DNA of 48,229 nucleotides from Gemmatimonadota bacterium (GTDB lineage: Bacteria > Gemmatimonadota > Gemmatimonadetes > Gemmatimonadales > Gemmatimonadaceae), in contig JAJTHG010000021.1 of assembly GCA_021298835.1 (NCBI GenBank), positions 1 through 48,229 on the forward strand, in the 5' to 3' direction. Of the stretch, positions 42,144 through 48,229 are shown one piece after another (the stretch's first letter is position 1; the number at the start of each line of letters is the position of its first letter). Made by a program: the position numbers and the translations under genes. The notes beneath the pieces were generated by a model, which was given only the letters and a program-made list of their open reading frames with translations, had not been told where the DNA came from and made no database searches.

Positions 42144-43093
42144 TATGCCTCCCGCAGCGCGCGGCCGGTGAGCGAGACGAACACGTCCTCGAGCGTCGGC
42201 GCGTGCGTGCGCAGGTCGGCCAGCCGCGCGCCCCGCTGCGCGAGCAGCCCCAGCAAGGCCGGCACCGTCTCGTGGACCGCCGTGCACTGCAACTCGGTGC
42301 CGTCGTCCCGCGTCCCCGCCACCACCCGCACCCCGGGCAGCGCCTCGAGCAGGGCCGACGGCACCTCGGCCCCGTCGGCCAGCACGAAGCGGATCACGTG
42401 CTCGGCGCCGATCGACCCCACCAGGGCCCGCGGTGTCCCCTCGGCGATCACCCTGCCGTGATCGACGATCGCGATGCGGTCGCAGAGCCGCTCGGCTTCG
42501 TCCATGTAGTGCGTCGTGAGCACGACGGTGCCGCCCGCGCGCTTGTACGCCTCGATCAGGTCCCACAGCTGGCGACGCGACTGCGGGTCGAGCCCGGTCG
42601 TGGGCTCGTCGAGGAAGAGCACCTTGGGATCGCCCACCAGCGCGCAGGCGATCGCGAGCCGCTGCTTCTGCCCGCCGGAGAGGGTGCCGACGCGCGCGTC
42701 GCGCTTCTCCTCGAGCCCCACCAGCGGGATCACGTCGTTGACCATGCGCGGCGCGTGGTAGAACGACGCGAACAGGCGCAGGGTCTCGTACACCGTCAGC
42801 TTCTCGGCGAGCTGCGTCTCCTGCAGGGCGAGGCCGATGCGCTGCCGCAGCCAGCCGGCGTCGGTGCGCCACGCGCGCCCGAGCAGCCGGACCTCGCCCT
42901 CGTCGGCGGTGGCCAGCCCTTCGCAGATCTCGAGGGTGGTCGTCTTGCCGGCACCGTTCGGCCCGAGAAGGCCGAAGCACTCGCCGGCCCGTACCGCGAG
43001 CGAGAGGCCGGCTACGGCGGTGACGTCGCCGTACCGCTTGACGAGGCCGGTCACCTCGAGGGCGGGGGGAAGGACGTCGGCCGCGGGGATCAC
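42143..43093 (-). CDS. ABC transporter ATP-binding protein
   Basis: This is a 316-residue ATPase from GTG 43093. Walker A is 'LLGPNGAGKTTTLEICEG', the Q-loop 'GLALQETQLAEKLTVYETL', signature 'GTLSGGQKQRLAIACAL', Walker B 'VLFLDEPTTGLDPQSRRQL' and the switch His in 'VVLTTHYMDEAERLCDR'. A C-terminal DUF4162-like tail ('HVIRFVLADGAEVPSALLE', 'APTLEDVFVSLTGRALRE') is typical of ABC-2 exporters. It precedes its permease with a one-base overlap and begins 29 bases after the HDOD gene. Confidence 0.97.
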   Translation of the reverse strand: MIPAADVLPPALEVTGLVKRYGDVTAVAGLSLAVRAGECFGLLGPNGAGKTTTLEICEGLATADEGEVRLLGRAWRTDAGWLRQRIGLALQETQLAEKLTVYETLRLFASFYHAPRMVNDVIPLVGLEEKRDARVGTLSGGQKQRLAIACALVGDPKVLFLDEPTTGLDPQSRRQLWDLIEAYKRAGGTVVLTTHYMDEAERLCDRIAIVDHGRVIAEGTPRALVGSIGAEHVIRFVLADGAEVPSALLEALPGVRVVAGTRDDGTELQCTAVHETVPALLGLLAQRGARLADLRTHAPTLEDVFVSLTGRALREA

Positions 43094-43122
43094 GCGGCGG
43101 AAGATAGCGCCGTTCGCCGGGC

Positions 43123-44361
43123 TCAGGCCGCGGCCGCGACGCCCCCGGCGAGCTGCTCGCGCGCCCAGCCGATGGCCGCGAGGTACCGCGCCGCGAGCGG
43201 TGCCTCCGCCATCCCCTCGGCCGCCGCCCGCACGAGCACGCCGTCCCAGCGTTCGCCCTCCCAGCTCTCCACCAGTCCGAGCATCATCCCGTAGAAGTCG
43301 GCCCGATGCTCGATCGCGTCGCGCACGTCGGGGGCGAGCGGCACGTGGTGCCGGAGGTCCGTCGGGCGGATCCCCAGGAGGGTCGGCAGCAGCGACAGGA
43401 AGCCGGTTGCGAACAGCGGACCGGCGGCCTTGGGGACGCCGGCCTCCTCGGCGAGCAGTTCGCAGAACCGGCCGCGCACCAGCGCCCGGTGGGCGAGTTC
43501 GCCGCGCACCCCGCGATCGCCGAGCGACCGCAGCACCAGCGTCGCCAGCCGCTTGTGGATCGCCTCGCGCCCGAGCAGCCGGATCGCGTGGCCGATCGAG
43601 TACACCTCGCGCCCGCCGACCGCGGCGTTGTTGACGAGCTTGAGCAGGTCGTACGACAGGGCGAGGTCCCGCTTGAAGCCGTCCTCGAGCACGGTGTCGT
43701 GCACCTTGGGGTCGCGCAGCGCCCCGAGGAGACCGAGCGCGTTGGCGTCGTTGATGCGCGAGCCCTGAGCGTCCTCGCGCCGGGGTGCGGCCGCCAGCGC
43801 GACCCACTGCACCATCGCGGCGCCCACGCGCATCCAGTCGGCGAGCGGCGACCCGGGCGGCGCGTTGCGGACGCAGATCGGCAGGCCGACGGCGCGGGCC
43901 GCCGTCAGCCGCGGGGCCGCGCGATCGGGTGAGGCGCCGAGGACGTCCACGATGACGAGCGAGGCGCATTCGGCGAGCGCCGGGGACACCGCGATCCCGG
44001 CGGGGACCTCGAGGGCGATGCCGTACCCGGCGGCGGCGAGTGCGCGGGCGGCGCCGGCCACCAGCCGGGCCATGCCGTCGGTGACACCGTCCACGACGAG
44101 CATCACCGACGCCGGGTCGAGGAGCCGCAGTTGGGGGTCCGCCAGCTGCGCGCGCGCGATGCGCAGCAGGCCCGGCTGACGACCCGTCACGCGGGGCAGT
44201 CCCTCGCGCAGCAGCGCGTCGAGCACGGCCGACAGCGTGGCGGCCGCCGGATCGGCACCGTCGGTCAATTCCAGCGGCAAGCGCGTGCGGTACGCCACGG
44301 CGTACGCGCGCACCCGCTCCTGCCGGTCGAAGCAGGGCTGCAGGGCGATGAACGTGCTCAT
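43123..44361 (-). CDS. EAL-like/HDOD signalling protein (YuxH type)
   Basis: This is a 412-residue protein beginning 'MSTFIALQPCFDRQERVRAY', the usual opening of YuxH-type proteins. Residues ~1-195 are an EAL-like barrel, but the E-x-L motif is replaced ('AYAVAYRTRLPLE') and acidic metal ligands are missing, so c-di-GMP hydrolysis is unlikely. Residues ~205-400 are an HDOD domain ('DTVLEDGFKRDLALSYDLLK', 'LVNNAAVGGREVYSIGHAIR', 'LLGREAIHKRLATLVLRSLG', 'ALVRGRFCELLAEEAG', 'LFATGFLSLLPTLLG'), without catalytic His/Asp pairs. Such proteins act as signalling scaffolds. It heads the operon with the ABC exporter, though a shared function is not obvious. Confidence 0.9.
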   Translation of the reverse strand: MSTFIALQPCFDRQERVRAYAVAYRTRLPLELTDGADPAAATLSAVLDALLREGLPRVTGRQPGLLRIARAQLADPQLRLLDPASVMLVVDGVTDGMARLVAGAARALAAAGYGIALEVPAGIAVSPALAECASLVIVDVLGASPDRAAPRLTAARAVGLPICVRNAPPGSPLADWMRVGAAMVQWVALAAAPRREDAQGSRINDANALGLLGALRDPKVHDTVLEDGFKRDLALSYDLLKLVNNAAVGGREVYSIGHAIRLLGREAIHKRLATLVLRSLGDRGVRGELAHRALVRGRFCELLAEEAGVPKAAGPLFATGFLSLLPTLLGIRPTDLRHHVPLAPDVRDAIEHRADFYGMMLGLVESWEGERWDGVLVRAAAEGMAEAPLAARYLAAIGWAREQLAGGVAAAA

Positions 44362-44434
44362 GCTGGCTGGAGTATCGGCCGGTCCGGTCCCCCCCTGCAC
44401 GAAACCGGCGATTCCGCGGCGCGTACGGCTCACC

Positions 44435-47014
44435 GTGCCTTCCTCATGCGTCGTCCTTGCCGCCGGCCTGCTCGTCGGGGCGTCCGCCCCCCTCGCCGCC
44501 CTCCAGGTCCAGGCCCCACCCCCGCCGCCCGCCGACACGGCCCGGCCGCGGCCCGATTCGGGGCCCCCGCGGCGCCCGCCCCGGTCACGCATCCCCCTCA
44601 CGCCCGAACTCGAGGCGTCCGCCTTCACCACGCCGGGGGCGAAGGCCCTGCTCCTGCTGGCGCGCGACGCCCGCATGCGGCAGGACTCGAGCATCGTCGC
44701 GTACGACGCGATGGCCTACAATCGCCTGAGCGCGGGGCTGGGGATGCGCTCGATCGGGCGCGAGCGGCTCGCCTTGCGCAGCGAGACGGCCATGCGCGTC
44801 CGCTGGCAGCGGGGGGGCGGCGCCACGATCGACTACACCGGCGCCCGCGCGGCCGTGCCGATGGCCGCGGTGTGGACCAGTTCCCAGCCCGACATGGAGC
44901 TCGACCTGCCGACGCTCCCGTACTACCCGGGACGCGACGCGCTCTGGTTCGGTGGCCCGGTCGCGTTCGCCGAGGTGAACCCGGACGAGGTGATCCACCC
45001 GCTCGCCATCGGCGCCGAGGCCTACTATCGCTACGCCCTCGGTGATTCGCTGCGGCTCGACATCGGCGGCGGGCGCCGCATCCTGCTGCGCGAGCTGCGC
45101 ATCAGCGCCCGGGTGCCCGACTGGCGCCGCATCGTGGGGACGTTCTGGTTCGACGTCGCCAGCGGCATCCTGGTGCGCGCGGCCTACCGGCTGTCAACCG
45201 AGATCAACATCATCGCCGCCGCGAAGGAGGAGGACGAGGCGGCCATGGACGACGTGCCGCTGTGGGTGCGGCCGTTTCTCTCGCCGTTGCGCGCCACGCT
45301 CGAAGGGGTGACGATCGAGTACGGGCTCTTCAACGGCGTCTGGATGCCGCGGACGCAGTCGCTGACGGGCCTGCTGCAGGTGAACGTGATGCGCCTCCCG
45401 GTGACGTTCGAGGAGCGCTACAAGTACGCCAGCATCAACGTGAAGGACCCGACGCTCGAGCCGCTCGACACCGCAGCCGTGCGACGCGGGGCGTCGGACG
45501 CGCTTGTCAGCGTGAGAGTCGGCGCAATTGGACCGGCGGACGCCGACGAAGCGGGTGACGCCGCCGGTGTCGCTGACGACACGCCACCGGTGCGGTCGCC
45601 GCTGGCCACGGGACTCGAGGGCCTCCCGGCCGACTCGCTCCGGGCCCGCCTGGCGCTGGTGGGGTCGCCCGACTCGCTGGAGCGGGCCGCCCGCGAGGCG
45701 CGCACCCGCGGCGACACGCTGCTCGCCCGCCGGCTCCGCCGGCAGCATGCCGACGTGCGGCGCGACTCGGCAACGATCGACCGGAAGCTCCAGTGCGTGA
45801 CCACCGGCTCGTACACCACGTACAGTGCGCTCTACGGCGACCGCGTGCCGGTGCGCCTGCGGACGCCGTGCGACCGGGCTCTGCTCGCGCGATCCCCCGA
45901 CCTGCCGCCGAGTCTCTTCTCCCCGGGCGAAGCGCTCTTCGGCGTGGCCGAGCGCGAGGAGTTGCTGGCGGAACTGAGTTTCGGGCTGCAGGCGGGTTTC
46001 GCGCCGCGACGGCCCGTGCTGGAGTTCTCGCTCGCCGAGGGCGCGCTGCGCTACAACCGGGTGGAAGGGCTCTCGACCGGGATCGGCGTGTCGCAGGAGC
46101 TGGGGGGGGGCTGGCGCTGGCGGGGCGACGCGCGATTCGGCCTCGCCGACCGTCAGCCGCTGGCCAGCGTGTCCGTCCAGCGCATGACCGGGCGTCGCAG
46201 CGTGACGGCGCGCCTCTACCGCGAGACGGCGGTCGCCACCGACTACGGCCAGCCGCTGTCGTTCGGCGCGTCGTTCGTCGCGCTCCTGCAGGGATTGGAC
46301 GACGGCATGTACTACCGCGCGGCGGGGGCGGACCTCACGTGGCGCACCGAGCCCGCGGGCGCCACGTCGGCGCGGTTGTTCGTCGAGCGGCATGCAGATG
46401 CCCCGGTGGCGACGCGGTGGACGGTCTTCGGCGGTTCGAACGACCGGACCTTCACCGGCAACGTCGCGGCGCGGCGCGGGTCGTGGGTGGGGACCGACCT
46501 GCGCGACCGGCGGACCTTCGGGGTCGATCCCGACGACTGGCGGCTCTTCACCGACCTGCGGCTCGAGGGCGCGGTCGGCACGAGCGCCTTCGCCCGGCTG
46601 CTCGCGGAGGGGACGGTCACGCGCACGATCGTCGGGCAGCTGTCGGGCGCAATCACGGGTGCGGCCGGCACCACCGCGGGGACTCCCCCTCCGCAGCGGC
46701 AGTTCTTCATCGGCGGGCTGTCCACCGTTCGCGGGCAGTTCGTCTCGCCGACCGCGCCGGGCTTCGCGGGGACGGCGTTCTGGTTCGCGCGGAACGAGCT
46801 GGCGTGGGGACGTTCCGCGGCGCGCCTCAGCGCGTTCTACGACGTCGGCTGGGCGGGAGACCGGGTGGCGATCGGCGTCCCCGGGGCGCGCCCCGTGCGG
46901 GGGGCCGGACTCGGCGTCACGTTCCTGGATGGCCTGATGCGGGTGGACGTCGTGCGCGGCCTCGCGCCGACGCGCCAGACCCGAGTGGTCGCGAGCGTGG
47001 ACGTCCGGTTCTGA
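44435..47014 (+). CDS. Omp85-like outer-membrane barrel protein
   Basis: From GTG 44435 the product has 859 residues and a hydrophobic signal ('VVLAAGLLVGASAPLAAL'). ATG 44360 would add 25 residues with a basic n-region but overlap the divergent gene start, so the start is uncertain. Residues ~50-330 form a beta-rich periplasmic domain with a LolA-like feel ('FWFDVASGILVRAAYRLS', 'VTIEYGLFNGVWMPRTQSL') and no obvious POTRA repeats. A charged helical stretch follows at ~350-450. The C-terminal ~300 residues are a barrel carrying 'FFIGGLSTVRGQF', the V-R-G motif of the Omp85 (BamA/TamA/D15) superfamily, and ending with F in 'VVASVDVRF'. Role in outer-membrane assembly or secretion is inferred. 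Confidence 0.82.
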   Translation: MPSSCVVLAAGLLVGASAPLAALQVQAPPPPPADTARPRPDSGPPRRPPRSRIPLTPELEASAFTTPGAKALLLLARDARMRQDSSIVAYDAMAYNRLSAGLGMRSIGRERLALRSETAMRVRWQRGGGATIDYTGARAAVPMAAVWTSSQPDMELDLPTLPYYPGRDALWFGGPVAFAEVNPDEVIHPLAIGAEAYYRYALGDSLRLDIGGGRRILLRELRISARVPDWRRIVGTFWFDVASGILVRAAYRLSTEINIIAAAKEEDEAAMDDVPLWVRPFLSPLRATLEGVTIEYGLFNGVWMPRTQSLTGLLQVNVMRLPVTFEERYKYASINVKDPTLEPLDTAAVRRGASDALVSVRVGAIGPADADEAGDAAGVADDTPPVRSPLATGLEGLPADSLRARLALVGSPDSLERAAREARTRGDTLLARRLRRQHADVRRDSATIDRKLQCVTTGSYTTYSALYGDRVPVRLRTPCDRALLARSPDLPPSLFSPGEALFGVAEREELLAELSFGLQAGFAPRRPVLEFSLAEGALRYNRVEGLSTGIGVSQELGGGWRWRGDARFGLADRQPLASVSVQRMTGRRSVTARLYRETAVATDYGQPLSFGASFVALLQGLDDGMYYRAAGADLTWRTEPAGATSARLFVERHADAPVATRWTVFGGSNDRTFTGNVAARRGSWVGTDLRDRRTFGVDPDDWRLFTDLRLEGAVGTSAFARLLAEGTVTRTIVGQLSGAITGAAGTTAGTPPPQRQFFIGGLSTVRGQFVSPTAPGFAGTAFWFARNELAWGRSAARLSAFYDVGWAGDRVAIGVPGARPVRGAGLGVTFLDGLMRVDVVRGLAPTRQTRVVASVDVRF

Positions 47015-47068
47015 CCCTGCCCCGGGGGGGCTGGCGAACCCCCGACGGCGGGCCGACGTTCCGGGCAC

Positions 47069-48007
47069 ATGACCCCGGCCCCCACCCTCGCGGTCGCGAT
47101 CCCGACGTTTCGCCGCGAGCAGGTCCTGCTGGACACGCTCCGGAGCGTGTTCGCGACCTGCCCGGCGGCGGCCGAGGTGCTGGTCGTGGACCAGTCCCCG
47201 GAGCACGAGCCGCACGTCGCCGCGCAGCTCGCGGCGTGGGTGCGCGACGGCTGCATCCGGCTCGCGACGCAGCCGCCGGGCTTGCCGGCGGCGCGCAACC
47301 GCGCCCTGCGCGACTGCACGAGCGACATCGTGGTCTTCCTCGACGACGACGTCACGGTCGCGCCCGGCCTGGTCGAGGCGTACCGCGCCGCGTTCGCCTT
47401 CGCGGACGTCGCCGCCGTCGGCGGGCGGGTGCGCGCGGCGCACAGCATGCCGTTCCCCTCGCGGCGCGACTGGCCGCTGATCCGCGACTACCACTACCTC
47501 GACGTCGGCGCGCAGGTGCCGCTCGAGCACGTGGCCTCGGTGCGCGGCTGCAACCATGCCGTCCGGCGCGTGGCGGCCATGGCGATCGGCGGGTACGACG
47601 AGACCTACGGCTGGCTGCGCGAGGAGACGGACTTCGTCCTGCGGCTGCTGTGGGCAGGGTACCGGGTCACGTTCGAGCCCGCCGCTGACGTCCTGCACCA
47701 CGAGGCGCCGTCGGGCGGCACGCGCAGCGCGGAGGACTCGGTCGCCGACCGCATGGAGGGCGTGATGTACTTCGCGTGGCGCCACCTGTGGCCGCACGGG
47801 GAGTTCTGGAAGGACGTCACGTACCGGCAGGCGCGCGAATGGGGGCCGCGGCTGCTGGTGCGGCACGCGCGGCAGAGCCGGCTCCGCCTGTTGGGCGGGT
47901 TGATCGTGGCGGTGTGGCGCGGCTGGCGGCTCGCGCGGCGGCGGGTGGACCGGTGCCCCGCGGACGTCGAGCACCGGCTCTGGGGCTCGGTGCGGTCGGT
48001 GCGCTGA
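47069..48007 (+). CDS. Family 2 glycosyltransferase
   Basis: This is a 312-residue GT-A enzyme. It begins 'LAVAIPTFRREQVLLDTLRS' with 'AEVLVVDQSPEHE', has 'PGLPAARNRALRDCTSDIVV' and the nucleotide-sugar metal motif 'FLDDDVTVAPG' (~residues 92-95). 'VRGCNHAVRRVAAMAIGGYD' and the acid-base region 'YGWLREETDFVLRLLWAGY' follow. The C-terminus is basic and helical ('RLLGGLIVAVWRGWRLARRR'), perhaps membrane-associated. It likely adds a sugar to a surface polysaccharide or lipid; donor and acceptor unknown. It follows the barrel gene by 54 bases. Confidence 0.94.
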   Translation: MTPAPTLAVAIPTFRREQVLLDTLRSVFATCPAAAEVLVVDQSPEHEPHVAAQLAAWVRDGCIRLATQPPGLPAARNRALRDCTSDIVVFLDDDVTVAPGLVEAYRAAFAFADVAAVGGRVRAAHSMPFPSRRDWPLIRDYHYLDVGAQVPLEHVASVRGCNHAVRRVAAMAIGGYDETYGWLREETDFVLRLLWAGYRVTFEPAADVLHHEAPSGGTRSAEDSVADRMEGVMYFAWRHLWPHGEFWKDVTYRQAREWGPRLLVRHARQSRLRLLGGLIVAVWRGWRLARRRVDRCPADVEHRLWGSVRSVR

Positions 48008-48026
48008 GGCCCGGGGGCAGGGCCCG

Positions 48027-48229
48027 TCAGGGCAGCAACCGGCCCCGCGCCACCAGCACCGCCGTTCCCCCGACGCGCACCGCGCGCACCGCCCCGTCGC
48101 GCTTGTCGGCCTCGATCTCGATCCGGCTGGGGCGTCCCAGCTCCAGCCCCTGCGCGATCACCCAGCGGAACTCGCCGTCGCGGGCGGCCTCCCGCGCCGC
48201 GAGGTAGCCAGCCAGCGCTGCCGCCGCCG
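48027..48229 (-). CDS. PhzF-family protein, C-terminal fragment
   Basis: Only the last 67 codons are in the window; the rest lies past the right edge. The end reads 'WVIAQGLELGRPSRIEIEAD' and then 'VRVGGTAVLVARGRLLP'. This is the characteristic final part of PhzF/YddE-type isomerases: Q-G-x-E-x-G-R-P-S and a V-x-x-G-x-A-x-x-V-x-x-G strand. The stop is 19 bases from the convergent glycosyltransferase stop. Confidence 0.82.
   Translation of the reverse strand, partial: AAAALAGYLAAREAARDGEFRWVIAQGLELGRPSRIEIEADKRDGAVRAVRVGGTAVLVARGRLLP

Overview
The window is a stretch of GC-rich bacterial chromosome with strong codon bias, so most real genes have long open antisense shadows. Gene content points to a diderm with outer-membrane TonB receptors under ECF sigma/FecR control, a DUF4249 lipoprotein, RND efflux with a TolC-type channel, an Omp85-like barrel and a Tat-exported protein. 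The mix of Bacteroidota-like families with about 70% GC and many GTG starts best fits Gemmatimonadota or a similar high-GC soil phylum. That assignment is an inference.

Region 1 (1-1734): the 5'-truncated view of a large minus-strand GNAT-like gene, then an intact tRNA-Asn(GTT) and its terminator. Region 2 (1674-15699): a ~14 kb genomic island bounded by 61-bp direct repeats (60/61 identical). The repeats carry the 3' part of tRNA-Asn plus the 5' arm of its terminator. The island is visibly less GC-rich in its middle. It holds small unknown genes including an HTH protein, a tcmP / three-Cys (Gp37/Gp68, DUF5131) pair, a HEPN-like zinc-ribbon protein, and an opposing pair made of a giant Eco57I-like N6-adenine methylase and a PLD-SNF2 helicase. 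I see no intact integrase. This looks like a tRNA-borne defence island and is the most interesting part of the window.

Region 3 (15950-17715): a tetR - cupin - membrane-protein operon on the minus strand. Its last gene is frameshifted, and tetR sits on a 35-bp nested palindrome. Region 4 (17767-23049): ECF sigma factor, FecR anti-sigma, TonB-dependent receptor with STN domain, and DUF4249 lipoprotein, an uptake locus with its own surface signalling, closed by a strong hairpin. Region 5 (23147-30840): a Tat-exported DsrE-like protein with an aldo/keto reductase, a divergent M20 peptidase, then a minus-strand operon of a fused membrane/spermidine-synthase-like protein, a small membrane protein and a prepilin-like protein.

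Region 6 (31044-37741): tetR - outer-membrane efflux protein - membrane fusion protein - RND pump, with two matching CAAG-N6-CTTG operators. Region 7 (37754-44361): a tightly coupled minus-strand operon of EAL/HDOD protein, ABC ATPase, ABC permease, EamA transporter and a DUF429-PLP decarboxylase fusion; the last four genes are joined by start/stop overlaps. Region 8 (44435-48229): an Omp85-like barrel protein, a family 2 glycosyltransferase, and the C-terminus of a PhzF-family protein running off the right edge.
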